This document shows, piece by piece, positions 33,614 through 41,646 of a stretch of DNA of 64,000 nucleotides (its first letter is position 1; every line of letters starts with the position of its first letter). Source of the stretch: Pseudomonadota bacterium (lineage in GTDB: Bacteria > Pseudomonadota > Gammaproteobacteria > Burkholderiales > Burkholderiaceae_B); contig JAEXRL010000018.1 of NCBI GenBank assembly GCA_023440825.1, forward strand, positions 229,007 to 293,006, written 5' to 3'. Under the pieces are notes generated by a model, which ran no database searches, was not told the DNA's origin, and worked only from the letters and a program-made list of their open reading frames with translations. Made by a program: the position numbers and the translations under genes.

Positions 33614-34369
33614 ATGAATGACGAACAGCTGCTGCGCTACGCACGGCACATTCTGCTTAACGAATTTGGGGTAGAGGCTCAGGAGCGTATCTTGGCCTCG
33701 CATGCCCTGATTATCGGTGCGGGTGGTCTGGGATCACCCGTATTAGCGTATTTGGCGGCATCCGGGGTGGGGCGCATCACGATTGTGGATGACGATCAGG
33801 TCGAGCTCAGCAATCTACAGCGGCAAATTGCCCACACCACCGATCGTATAGGCTGGGACAAGGTGAAGTCGGCACAGGTGATGGCCGAACAACTGAATCC
33901 TGGTGTACACATAGAGCCCGTGGTGGCGCGTCTGGATGACGGTGCGCTGGCCCACTGGGTGGCGCAAGTAGACCTGGTTTTGGACTGCACCGATAATTTT
34001 GCCACACGTCATGCCATTAATCGTGCTTGTGTTGCGGCGGCCAAGCCCCTAGTCTCAGGTGCCGCTATCCGTTTTTCCGGACAAATCAGCACGTACGATC
34101 TGCGCCAGCCTCAAGCTCCCTGTTATCACTGCCTCTTTCCTGAAGCCGATGACGTAGAGGAACTGCGCTGCGCCACCACAGGCGTGCTGTCGCCTTTGCT
34201 AGGCATGATAGGCAGTGCACAGGCCAGTGAGGCCTTAAAGCTCTTAGGCGGCTTTGGCGAGCCTCTGGTAGGCCGTTTGCTCAGCGTGGATGCCTTAAGC
34301 ATGAACTGGCACACTGTACGCTTTAATCGCGATCCGGCTTGCGCGGTGTGTAGCGGACAAGTTGAATAG
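33614..34369 (+). CDS. moeB: HesA/MoeB/ThiF-family adenylyltransferase (MoeB-like)
   Basis: E1-like enzyme of 251 residues that adenylates the C-terminal Gly of a sulfur-carrier protein such as MoaD or ThiS. It starts with the family sequence LLRYARHILLNEFGVEAQERI, then the nucleotide loop IIGAGGLGSPVLAYLAASGVG (about 34-54), and has two zinc CXXC pairs (CYHCLFPE, about 174, and CAVCSGQ, about 245). There is no C-terminal rhodanese domain. MoeB and ThiF cannot be separated with certainty. It is 11 bases after ctpA and convergent with the Abi-family gene. Confidence 0.88.
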   Translation: MNDEQLLRYARHILLNEFGVEAQERILASHALIIGAGGLGSPVLAYLAASGVGRITIVDDDQVELSNLQRQIAHTTDRIGWDKVKSAQVMAEQLNPGVHIEPVVARLDDGALAHWVAQVDLVLDCTDNFATRHAINRACVAAAKPLVSGAAIRFSGQISTYDLRQPQAPCYHCLFPEADDVEELRCATTGVLSPLLGMIGSAQASEALKLLGGFGEPLVGRLLSVDALSMNWHTVRFNRDPACAVCSGQVE

Positions 34370-34374
34370 ACGCC

Positions 34375-35331
34375 TTATATAAGCACCGTGCTATTGCTGC
34401 AGTAGCGCCATAAATTGAGCTCTTTCCAGTCATGTGGAAAGCCCATATGGCTTACCGATACCGCGTGTTGTTCTATCAGGCTTTTTAGACGCGTTAACCA
34501 ATGATGGTTCGGTGCAATGATATTCATTAAATAGATAATCATGGTAAGCGTGTTATAGATTTTTCTTAAGGCTTTATCGCTTTGGGGTAAAACGTGTAAG
34601 CTGCGCATTAGACTTTCCTCACAGTTTTTTGGTAATTTCATTGTTATGGTGAAATTACGATTCCATAGCCTAGCGTGATGGGCTGAGAAATTTCTTACCA
34701 AAGATAAGTGAGTGCAAAACGAAGTCATAATGCCCTCATTGATATTATATGCTTCGCTTATAGCTTGCCGATCTCGTCGTAGCTTTATGTTGGCGAACCA
34801 TTTGGATAGCTCACCTATCGACATGAGCTCTACGATTGCCCAGATAGGTGGGAGTTGTTCCGCATATTTGGTGCGTAGATGCCGGATAAAGTCCTCTTGA
34901 TTGTTATTGACGGCTTTTTCTAGATTCCGAATTCCAGACTCATAACGTTGTTCGTTTTTGAATAGATCTGCACGCAAGTGTGGATGGGCTGTGTTGTGCC
35001 GATGGCTCATTTGATAAGCCATTTGTGTGCGTAAAGAAACCTCAATACGTTCTATGGCATCTAGCATTAATAAACGTAGTTCTCTATCAAAGATATATAA
35101 ATTTAGAATGTCATCGAAGGTGGTGCCTTTTATGACTTGGTGTGGAGTGGCACTTGAAGCTAGTTCGAAAGGGAGACAGTATGCCGCTAGTCGATAATAA
35201 TTTAATTGAGACAAATAAAACTTAGCTTTACAGCGATCTGGAACCAAAATCCCGCGTGACAAGAGTATGTCAACTTGCTCATTAAAATTTTTTGGGGGCT
35301 TCTGGTAAGGAATCTTTGCGAGCAATGACAT
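34375..35331 (-). CDS. Abi_2 (AbiD/AbiF-like) family protein with HEPN-type RxxxxH motif
   Basis: A 318-residue protein of the abortive-infection family. The N-terminal KNFNEQVDILLSRGILVPDRCKAKFYLSQLNYYRLAAYCLPFE and FDDILNLYIFDRELRLLMLDAIERIEVSLRTQMAYQMS are the family signatures. LVRNFSAHHARLWNR (about 211-225) holds an R213-x4-H218 motif like that of HEPN ribonucleases. It is visibly richer in A+T and in TTA, ATA and AAT codons than its neighbours, which suggests transfer. It is inserted between moeB and the terminator of the nucleotidase/argB transcript, with a start at 35331 behind AGGTGA. Likely a phage-defence or toxin-like gene; no antitoxin-like partner is visible. Confidence 0.85.
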   Translation of the reverse strand: MSLLAKIPYQKPPKNFNEQVDILLSRGILVPDRCKAKFYLSQLNYYRLAAYCLPFELASSATPHQVIKGTTFDDILNLYIFDRELRLLMLDAIERIEVSLRTQMAYQMSHRHNTAHPHLRADLFKNEQRYESGIRNLEKAVNNNQEDFIRHLRTKYAEQLPPIWAIVELMSIGELSKWFANIKLRRDRQAISEAYNINEGIMTSFCTHLSLVRNFSAHHARLWNRNFTITMKLPKNCEESLMRSLHVLPQSDKALRKIYNTLTMIIYLMNIIAPNHHWLTRLKSLIEQHAVSVSHMGFPHDWKELNLWRYCSNSTVLI

Positions 35332-35343
35332 GGCATCACCTGC

Positions 35344-35395
35344 AAAAAAAAGAAACCCCTCGCAGTGCGCTGATCTGACGGGAAGCGGGAGGGGT
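35344..35395 (-). terminator. Rho-independent terminator of the argB/nucleotidase transcript
   Basis: On the minus strand ACCCCTCCCGC (35395-35385) pairs with GCGAGGGGT (35363-35355), with a two-base bulge, and is followed by TTC and a run of T (35351-35344). It lies immediately upstream of the abi start codon, so the Abi gene must be transcribed from within or by read-through. The stretch 35396-35539 holds no gene I can support. Confidence 0.8.
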
Positions 35396-35539
35396 ATTGT
35401 TAGTACTAATTATACTGAACAAGTAAGTCATTGCAAGGCTCTCGTACTGCACTGAGGCAGTGATCAGTCAGTGTAAAGGAGGGATGAGTAAGACCTTATC
35501 GTGTTTGTTTAGACTGGTCTATGCCTTGTTTAGCGGCGA

Positions 35540-36256
35540 CTACGTAGTTGCGCCTATTTGCCTTAAGCGATTTATCCGACTGTCCACATAAAGTGAACGA
35601 CCTCGGTGCAGGGCGCTGAAGGGAGTGCCCGGATTGAAAATGTGGATGGTGTTGATGCCGCATTGGCGTGCGCTTTTTAGGTTGCGCAAGGTGTCCTCGA
35701 CCAGTGTGATGCGCTCGGGAGGCGTCTGTAGGCGGGCGACGACTTGCTGCATGAGGGCGCGTGAGGGCTTGGGGCGATACCGGCCCTGCAGACGCATATG
35801 CTCGATAGACCAAATGCCATCGAAGGCAGGCAGGGCGTGTATGGCACGCATGACGCGCTGGGCGTAGTCAAGGGGGGCGTTGGTCAGCAGCAGCTTATAG
35901 CCGGGCAGGCCTTTAATCAAGCCCGCTAAGCCTTTTTCAGACTGCACCAAGGCTTGTACGTCAAAATTATGGGTCAGGTGCAGGAACAGGTGCGGATCGG
36001 TTTGGTGATGCTTATGCAGGCCTATCATGGTGGCCCCGTAGCGTTCCCAGTATTGGGTGCGCAAGGCATCGGCGTGTTGCTGATCTACCTGGAGCAAATC
36101 CGCTACCGTGCTTGTCATACGAGTGTCTATGGCCTGGAAAATACCTTGTGATGCGTTGTGCAAGGTATTGTCCAGATCAAAAAGCCAGACGTGTTCGGCA
36201 TCTCTGGCGGCGCTTAAAGGCCGTGCCCAGGGATGGGCACGGACAGGGCTGCGCAT
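35540..36256 (-). CDS. Pyrimidine 5'-nucleotidase-like HAD hydrolase
   Basis: A 238-residue HAD-superfamily phosphatase. Motif I is WLFDLDNTLHNAS (about 24-36), with the nucleophile Asp in DLD; motif II is LLLTNAP and motif IV is ITLVEDTLRNLKSARQCG (about 183-200). The DNTLH form and layout match the yeast Sdt1/pyrimidine 5'-nucleotidase group commonly found after argB in this order. It begins two bases after the argB stop, so they form one transcript. Confidence 0.87.
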   Translation of the reverse strand: MRSPVRAHPWARPLSAARDAEHVWLFDLDNTLHNASQGIFQAIDTRMTSTVADLLQVDQQHADALRTQYWERYGATMIGLHKHHQTDPHLFLHLTHNFDVQALVQSEKGLAGLIKGLPGYKLLLTNAPLDYAQRVMRAIHALPAFDGIWSIEHMRLQGRYRPKPSRALMQQVVARLQTPPERITLVEDTLRNLKSARQCGINTIHIFNPGTPFSALHRGRSLYVDSRINRLRQIGATT

Positions 36257-36258
36257 AC

Positions 36259-37155
36259 TTAGTGTGAGCTGATCATGGTGCCAACGCCAAGGTCGGTTAG
36301 CACTTCCAGCAGCAGGCAGTGGGGAACGCGGCCATCAATGACATGCACAGAGTTTACGCCGTTACGGGCGGCTTCCAGTGCGGATGAAATTTTAGGCAGC
36401 ATGCCACCGGATATCGTGCCGTCGGCAAACAGGGTGTCGATTGTTTGCGCAGACAGGGTACGCATGAGTTGGCCATTTTTGTCGAGCACGCCAGGTGTGT
36501 TGGTTAGCATGACGAGTTTTTCGGCACCGAGCACCTCAGCCATTTTTCCTGCTACGACATCGGCGTTAATGTTGAATGCCTGACCGTCTTCGCTACAACC
36601 TATGGATGAAATAACGGGGATGAACTGATCGTCTTGCAGAGCCCGAACCAAGGCGGGTTCGATTTGAGTGATATCGCCTACATAACCAATATCCAGCCAC
36701 TCGCCAGGTTTTTCTGCATCAGGCAAAAGTTTCTTTTTTACCTGGATCATACGGCCATCTTTACCCGTTAGGCCAACTGCACGGCCGCCGGCTTCGTTGA
36801 TCATCATGACGATATCTTGTTGCACCTGGCCGCCCAAGACCCATTCGACCACTTCCATGGTTTCGGCATCGGTGACACGCATACCTTGAATAAAGGTGCC
36901 TTCTTTACCGATACGCTTTAAGGCGTCGTTAATTTGCGGGCCGCCGCCATGTACGACGACAGGATTGAGCCCGATTAGCTTAAGCAGCACCACGTCGTGG
37001 GCAAAGCTGCGTTGCAGGGCCTCTTCTGTCATGGCGTTACCGCCGTATTTGACGACTATGGTTTTACCGTGGAAGCGTCGTATGTAGGGCAGCGCCTCGG
37101 ACAGAACTTCGGCTTTGACCTGGGGGGAATGTATGTGTTTGTCGGAAGTGCTCAT
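36259..37155 (-). CDS. argB: Acetylglutamate kinase
   Basis: Second step of arginine synthesis: phosphorylates N-acetyl-L-glutamate. About 298 residues of the amino-acid kinase fold, with KTIVVKYGGNAM near the N-terminus, VVVHGGGPQINDALKRIG, the substrate region GQAFNINADVVAGKMAEVLGAEKLVMLTNTPGVLD (about 200-235) and a C-terminal GTM segment. Start chosen at the ATG 37155; a GTG at 37167 is possible but has no ribosome site. Cotranscribed with the downstream HAD phosphatase. Confidence 0.95.
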   Translation of the reverse strand: MSTSDKHIHSPQVKAEVLSEALPYIRRFHGKTIVVKYGGNAMTEEALQRSFAHDVVLLKLIGLNPVVVHGGGPQINDALKRIGKEGTFIQGMRVTDAETMEVVEWVLGGQVQQDIVMMINEAGGRAVGLTGKDGRMIQVKKKLLPDAEKPGEWLDIGYVGDITQIEPALVRALQDDQFIPVISSIGCSEDGQAFNINADVVAGKMAEVLGAEKLVMLTNTPGVLDKNGQLMRTLSAQTIDTLFADGTISGGMLPKISSALEAARNGVNSVHVIDGRVPHCLLLEVLTDLGVGTMISSH

Positions 37156-37171
37156 AGTGACGCTCACTTGT

Positions 37172-37207
37172 ATAAAACCCGGGTCCCACTGAGATGGGAA
37201 GCCCGGG
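37172..37207 (-). terminator. Terminator-like hairpin between the TlpA-like gene and argB
   Basis: CCCGGG (37207-37202 on the minus strand, continuing through CTTCCCA) pairs with TGGGACCCGGG, ending at 37178, followed by TTTTATA. The stem is strong, the U-run short. It closes the SIS/BON/TlpA-like transcript and lies just ahead of the argB start. Confidence 0.7.
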
Positions 37208-37233
37208 ATCTGTGCAAAGTATGAAAAAGGAAA

Positions 37234-37728
37234 TTAACTGTTTAGGGCTTTTTCTACAGTACGGGTGAATTCCTGTTTGTCGTAGTTGCCCAAGTAACGT
37301 TTGATAATACGCCCTTGCTTGTCGATTAGAAAGGCCGTGGGTGTCAGCCGAATATCACCAAAGGCTTTAGCAATGGCACCGTCGCTATCGCTCACTACGG
37401 TAAAGGGTAGTTTGCGCGACGTGGTGAAGTTTTGAACATAAGCAAGTGGATCGTGCTTCATGGCAACCGCAATAATATCGAAGCCTTGGTCAGCGTATTT
37501 TTGGTGGTTTTGGATGTTATCGGGCATTTGTGCCACGCAGGTGACGCAATCAGTCGCCCAGAACTTGATCAGCACGACCTTGCCTTGCAGATCCTGAGTC
37601 GTGAATTGTTCACCGTCCAGAGCCGTGAAGCTAACCTGAGGGGCTTCAGCGCGTGAGTCGTCCATGCTCCAGATGCCTAGACCGACGGCCAGAGCGATTA
37701 CTACAGCAATGAAGGCTATTTTTTTCAT
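37234..37728 (-). CDS. TlpA/ResA-like membrane-anchored thiol-disulfide protein
   Basis: A 164-residue thioredoxin-fold protein exported by an N-terminal anchor (IAFIAVVIALAVGLGIW). The active site is CVTC (residues 61-64) in IKFWATDCVTCVAQMP, and the cis-Pro is in LTPTAFLID. The AhpC-TSA/redoxin arrangement matches TlpA/ResA proteins that reduce disulfides in the periplasm, for example in cytochrome c or oxidase maturation. The middle residues VT of the active site are unusual for the family. Its start overlaps the BON-lipoprotein stop by four bases (ATGA). Confidence 0.88.
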   Translation of the reverse strand: MKKIAFIAVVIALAVGLGIWSMDDSRAEAPQVSFTALDGEQFTTQDLQGKVVLIKFWATDCVTCVAQMPDNIQNHQKYADQGFDIIAVAMKHDPLAYVQNFTTSRKLPFTVVSDSDGAIAKAFGDIRLTPTAFLIDKQGRIIKRYLGNYDKQEFTRTVEKALNS

Positions 37729-38438
37729 TGTACGGCCATGACTTCAACTTGGGATTGTGTGGGCTCCATGCTTTGGCTGGACTGGGGCTCGTTGTCGATT
37801 TGCGCAGGTTTGGAGTCTTGCGCATCGCGCAAGGTTTCTGGGCTGACATAGTTAAACAGCTTGGTGACCCGATTTACGCCCGGTACGCTGGAGGCGGCTA
37901 TAGCTGCTCGTTCGCCTTCTGCTTCAGTGACCATGCCCATAAGGTAGACATTGCCACGCTCTGTGGTAACAGAGATGGTGCGGCTAGGAACCTCTTTGGT
38001 GTTAATCAGGGCAGTGCTAACACGTGTGAATAGCCAGGAATCGTTGGTGCGCACACTTAATTCTGTGGGGGCACCTACGCGCAGTTCGTTGACTACGCGA
38101 TTTACTTTCTCAATGCCACCGACGCGTTTGGCGGCTTCGAGTCTATCGGCTTCTGTGGGAACGTCGCCGGTAAGCAATACGAGACCACCGTAAGAGGAAG
38201 TGTTGATGCGGCCTTGCTTGCCTTCTAGCAATTGGCGATTTTCTGCCCCTGCTTTCATCACTATGGTTTTGTCTTCTACTTGCTCGCCTGCTGTACGACG
38301 GTCGGTGGCCACCAGTGCAGTGGTGGCTGCGGTGCCGCCAACCACTAAAAGACCACATGCGGACAAGGTGGTGGCAGTAAGGCCTGCCAGTACACCTAAG
38401 CGTATAAGGCGGTGCAGGTGTTGTAGACGTTGGTTCAT
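37725..38438 (-). CDS. dolP: BON-domain outer-membrane lipoprotein (DolP-like)
   Basis: A 237-residue lipoprotein: signal peptide with lipobox LSAC (cysteine about 28), then two BON domains, about 75-135 (INTSSYGGLVLLTGDVPTEADRLEAAKRVGGIEKVNRVVNELRVG) and about 150-210 (STALINTKEVPSRTISVTTERGNVYLMGMVTEAEGERAA). In E. coli DolP is an outer-membrane quality-control factor encoded beside diaA and yraN, the same neighbours as here. The C-terminal 30 residues are a Gln/Ser/Pro-rich tail. Overlaps both neighbours by four bases. Confidence 0.87.
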   Translation of the reverse strand: MNQRLQHLHRLIRLGVLAGLTATTLSACGLLVVGGTAATTALVATDRRTAGEQVEDKTIVMKAGAENRQLLEGKQGRINTSSYGGLVLLTGDVPTEADRLEAAKRVGGIEKVNRVVNELRVGAPTELSVRTNDSWLFTRVSTALINTKEVPSRTISVTTERGNVYLMGMVTEAEGERAAIAASSVPGVNRVTKLFNYVSPETLRDAQDSKPAQIDNEPQSSQSMEPTQSQVEVMAVQ

Positions 38439-39028
38439 AGTGGGTCTCCGAGTAATAGCGCATCAATACCATCGCACATGGCGTGCAAAAGTATGATGTG
38501 GACTTCCTGGATACGCATGGTTCGGTCGTGCGGTACACACAGATGGATGTCGGTATCAGACAGTATGCTGGTGATTTGGCCGCCGCCCTTACCCGTCAGG
38601 GCAATGACAACCATGTCGCGTTCGTGCGCTGCTTGGATGGCTTTGATGACGTTTGGTGAGTTACCACTGGTAGAGATCGCCACCAGTATGTCGCCGGTAT
38701 GCCCAAGCGCACTGACTTGGCGTTCGAATATGGCGTCGTAGCCATAGTCGTTACCGACGGCGGTGAGTATGGAGGTATCGGTGTTCAGCGCTAAGCCAGC
38801 CAGCGGCAGCCTGTCGCGCTCGAAGCGACCGACCAGCTCGGCAATAAAGTGCTGCGCATCGGCAGCCGAGCCGCCGTTGCCACAAGCCAGTATTTTGCCG
38901 TCGTTTGCTAAGGTAGCAAAGAGCAATTCTACGGCTGCTGCCAAAGGTTCAGCCAGTTCGCGTGTGCTGGCTTTGATGGTATCGACCGAGTCGTCGAAGT
39001 GCGATGTCATTAAGGCTATCAGGTCCAT
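38435..39028 (-). CDS. SIS-domain phosphoheptose isomerase-like protein (GmhA/DiaA family)
   Basis: A 197-residue SIS protein with LACGNGGSAADAQHFIAELVGRF (about 47-68) and LVAISTSGNSPNVIKAIQAA, the sugar-phosphate-binding hallmarks. It could be GmhA (sedoheptulose-7-phosphate isomerase for LPS heptose) or DiaA (a DnaA-binding initiator factor); the E. coli order diaA-dolP favours DiaA, while the catalytic-looking sequence keeps GmhA open. Its stop overlaps the BON gene start by four bases. The upstream gap 39029-39166 carries the palindrome noted separately. Confidence 0.85.
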   Translation of the reverse strand: MDLIALMTSHFDDSVDTIKASTRELAEPLAAAVELLFATLANDGKILACGNGGSAADAQHFIAELVGRFERDRLPLAGLALNTDTSILTAVGNDYGYDAIFERQVSALGHTGDILVAISTSGNSPNVIKAIQAAHERDMVVIALTGKGGGQITSILSDTDIHLCVPHDRTMRIQEVHIILLHAMCDGIDALLLGDPL

Positions 39029-39075
39029 GTTCGCAATTATCGCATGGAGTAAAAAGAAGTGTGTTGACTGTAGAG

Positions 39076-39089
39076 TTTCACGCGTGAAA
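39076..39089. promoter_or_regulatory. Perfect 14-base palindrome upstream of the SIS gene
   Basis: TTTCACGCGTGAAA lies 48 bases ahead of the SIS-protein start in the 138-base gap downstream of yraN. It is the size and place of a repressor site for the SIS-BON-TlpA-like transcript. The binding factor is unknown, and chance occurrence is possible. Confidence 0.35.
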
Positions 39090-39166
39090 AAGCAATGCTT
39101 TGTGTAAAGTTCAGACAGCTTTGTTACGTAGAAGTTCAGGTTTTTGTCGCTGAGTGCTGTATTTTG

Positions 39167-39634
39167 TTATTCGCTTACAAATGCGTGGGGTATCCAGGCA
39201 ATGGTTTTTCCCTGTATGGTGACTACGTCAAAGCGACATGCAGGTGCATGCCTAAGATTCAGTTGCTGCTGCACGGTGGGGAGAAGTAATTGAGCGCTGC
39301 GTATGAGGCGTTGTTGTTTTTGAGGCGTGACGCTGGCAATTGCGCCACCAAAGTGAGTGCTGTGGCGCGAACGTACTTCAATAAATAACAAAATTTGTTG
39401 ATGCCAGCCCAGTAAATCGATTTCACCCATGCGAGTGTGCAGGTTTTGTGCCAGAATCTGCACACCCAGATTGTGTAAATAGCGTGCCGCTTGCTGTTCG
39501 GCCTGACGACCTGCTTGTTGTTGGGGTGATAAGTGGGCGGAGCGCGGGCGGGGTTGCCGGCTGGAAGTATTTCGCCGTTGGCGTATGGCTTTTTGCTGGG
39601 CGCGCCTGGCGGCATCAAAGGCAAATTGGGACAT
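39167..39634 (-). CDS. YraN family (UPF0102) putative endonuclease-like protein
   Basis: A 155-residue protein with a basic, low-complexity N-terminal 40 residues and the UPF0102 core: GRQAEQQAARYLHNLGVQILAQNLHTRMGEIDLLGWHQQILLFIEVRSRHSTHFGGA (about 42-97). The E-x-D-L and F-I-E-V-[RK] elements recall the Holliday-junction-resolvase/restriction-endonuclease fold. Exact function unknown. It is divergent from rsmI across a 30-base gap, the usual yraN/rsmI pairing; lpoA, which sits between them in E. coli, is absent. Confidence 0.88.
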   Translation of the reverse strand: MSQFAFDAARRAQQKAIRQRRNTSSRQPRPRSAHLSPQQQAGRQAEQQAARYLHNLGVQILAQNLHTRMGEIDLLGWHQQILLFIEVRSRHSTHFGGAIASVTPQKQQRLIRSAQLLLPTVQQQLNLRHAPACRFDVVTIQGKTIAWIPHAFVSE

Positions 39635-39664
39635 GAAATACCGAGTATTGTTAAGGACAGGGCA

Positions 39665-40579
39665 ATGAGTGATGCGGGACAGCAGGAAACATGGGCTTTA
39701 TTAAGCGAGAAGGTGCAGGCGCAAAGCTGGCCAGAGTCGTGTCTTTATGTGGTGGCTACCCCTATTGGTAATTTAGGTGATTTAAGCCTGCGTGCATGGC
39801 AGACCTTGTTGCGATGCGACATTATCGCTGCTGAAGATACCCGAGCCAGCCGTCAGTTATTACAGGCTTGGGGCGTCGCCACACCTCTAATGGCGGCACA
39901 CCGCCATAACGAGGCTGAGGCGGCCGAGGCGATTGTGCAGCGTTTGCAGGCGGGGGAGCGTGTGGCCTTGGTGTCAGATGCGGGGGCACCGGCGGTGAGC
40001 GATCCTGGCGCACGTATTGTGCGTGCAGTGCGTGCTGCAGGCTATACAGTAGTGCCTATACCTGGCGCGTCTGCGGTCATTACGGCTTTGATGGCCAGTG
40101 GTGTAACCAGTGACGAAAATCCGGCTTTTATGTTTGCAGGCTTTGCGCCATCCAAAGCGCAGGCACGTCGTAAGTGGTTGCAGCAGCACTTGCTGCAGCC
40201 CGTGCCAGTCGTATTTTTTGAATCGCCGCACCGAGTGCTGGATACGGTCAGTGATCTGGCTCAACTGGCAGCGGAACGCGAACTGACTATTGCACGTGAG
40301 TTGAGCAAGCGTTTTGAGCAGGTGCATACCTTGGTGGCGAGCGAGGCGCCAGCCTGGTTCCAAGCGGACAGCCATCGGCAACAGGGTGAGTTTGTGATGA
40401 TTTTACACGCCGAGCCTCAGAGCAAAGAGAGCAGTGACGAGGTGCCTGCTGATACTCAGGCATGGATGCGTGCCTTGCTGGAGCAGATGTCTGTGAGGGA
40501 TGCGGCAAGACTCGCGAGCAAGGTAAGCGGGGTAAGTCGCGATGTGCTGTATGCCTGGGCCTTAGCAGAAAAAGCCTAG
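39665..40579 (+). CDS. rsmI: 16S rRNA (cytidine1402-2'-O)-methyltransferase RsmI
   Basis: Tetrapyrrole-methylase-fold rRNA methyltransferase of 304 residues. The sequence LYVVATPIGNLGDLSLRAWQTLLRCDIIAAEDTRASRQLL (about 24-63), the loop VALVSDAGAPAVSDPGARIVRAV and VPIPGASAVITALMASG are diagnostic. The ATG at 39665 follows AAGGACAGGG; the frame is open upstream, but that stretch overlaps yraN and is not RsmI-like. Its stop codon interlocks with the convergent rlpA stop (shared CTAG). Confidence 0.94.
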   Translation: MSDAGQQETWALLSEKVQAQSWPESCLYVVATPIGNLGDLSLRAWQTLLRCDIIAAEDTRASRQLLQAWGVATPLMAAHRHNEAEAAEAIVQRLQAGERVALVSDAGAPAVSDPGARIVRAVRAAGYTVVPIPGASAVITALMASGVTSDENPAFMFAGFAPSKAQARRKWLQQHLLQPVPVVFFESPHRVLDTVSDLAQLAAERELTIARELSKRFEQVHTLVASEAPAWFQADSHRQQGEFVMILHAEPQSKESSDEVPADTQAWMRALLEQMSVRDAARLASKVSGVSRDVLYAWALAEKA

Positions 40580-41646
40580 CGTACTGCCAGTGTGGCCTTT
40601 TGGCCGGTCTGCTCTTGAATGCGCAACGCGGCGTTTACGGCTTCTGTGCGAGTGTGATAGGGGCCGATTTGTACTCGGTAGAGCTCGTTGATGGCTTCAA
40701 CTTCGGCGCTGCGCACTTCAATATTACTGATTTGTTGATTGAGTCGAGTAGCCAGACTGGTGGCATTTTGCGCTGCAGAGAACGCCCCAAACTGTAGATA
40801 AATACCCGATTTGCTCTCGCCGCTGCTTGCGCTGGAGGGCGAAACGGCTAATTGCTGATCTTGTGGGTTGTGACTCCATGCCGGTGTGTTGTCGGGCTCT
40901 TCTTGAAAGCTGTCGTTGCTGTTGGTGTTGACACTGTAAGACGAGGAGGCGATCAGGGCTTCTAGGCCGTGCTGATCGCGCTCGGACTCGGGCTTAAGGC
41001 CTTGGTTGGAGTCACTTTTACTGTTGATCTGGGCACGAGTGCCCGTGTCTTGATAGGCACCCGCACGTATTTGTGCTGGTGTGATGGCTTCGACAACAAC
41101 AGTACCGCTGCCTGGTCCAATCAGCCCTAACTTGGCGGCCGCTACATAAGACAGGTCGATAATACGCGAGCTATGAAAAGGGCCGCGGTCGTTAATTCGC
41201 ACGATGACAGACTGGCCATTGCCAGGACGTGTTACCCGCGCATAGCTGGGCAGTGGCAAGGTAGGGTGGGCGGCCGTCATGGCGTACATATCGTAGGTTT
41301 CACCATTCGCGGTTTTTTTACCGTGAAACTTACGGCCGTACCAAGATGCCGTACCTGTTTGGCGAAACTCGCGATGCTCAGTTTGGGGAACAAAGCTTTT
41401 ACCCAGCACGGTATAGGGGCGGGTGTTTGCCCGGGCAAGCGGCTCTATGCGTGGTACGGCGTTAGGGATGCGGTCTATGTCGCTGGGAGGGGAGTGGCCT
41501 GGGCCATCGTCTTTGTAGTACCCACCACCACGTGTGGTGACAACACCGCCGGAGCTGGTTTTGCGCGGACCACTTGAGCAGGCCGCTAATAGCGCCACTG
41601 CGATCAGTAGGGGGGCTAGCCAGCGTAGGCGGTGTAGGGTGTTCAT
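40576..41646 (-). CDS. rlpA: RlpA-like septal lytic transglycosylase lipoprotein with SPOR domain
   Basis: A 356-residue outer-membrane lipoprotein. Signal peptide with lipobox LAAC (Cys about 23); double-psi beta-barrel at about 98-185 (GTASWYGRKFHGKKTANGETYDMYAMTAAH, then VRINDRGPFHSSRIIDLSYVAAAKLGL) with the catalytic Asp in NDRGPF; a long Ser/Asn-rich linker; SPOR domain at about 280-355 (IYLQFGAFSAAQNATSLATRL), which binds denuded glycan at the septum. It cuts glycan strands lacking stem peptides. Its start overlaps the rapZ stop by four bases. Confidence 0.92.
   Translation of the reverse strand: MNTLHRLRWLAPLLIAVALLAACSSGPRKTSSGGVVTTRGGGYYKDDGPGHSPPSDIDRIPNAVPRIEPLARANTRPYTVLGKSFVPQTEHREFRQTGTASWYGRKFHGKKTANGETYDMYAMTAAHPTLPLPSYARVTRPGNGQSVIVRINDRGPFHSSRIIDLSYVAAAKLGLIGPGSGTVVVEAITPAQIRAGAYQDTGTRAQINSKSDSNQGLKPESERDQHGLEALIASSSYSVNTNSNDSFQEEPDNTPAWSHNPQDQQLAVSPSSASSGESKSGIYLQFGAFSAAQNATSLATRLNQQISNIEVRSAEVEAINELYRVQIGPYHTRTEAVNAALRIQEQTGQKATLAVR

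Noticed and set aside
35484..35591. Short plus-strand frame of 35 codons preceded by AAAGGAGG
   Set aside because: The ribosome site is too close to the ATG, half of the frame is antisense to the nucleotidase gene, and the product shows no recognisable feature.
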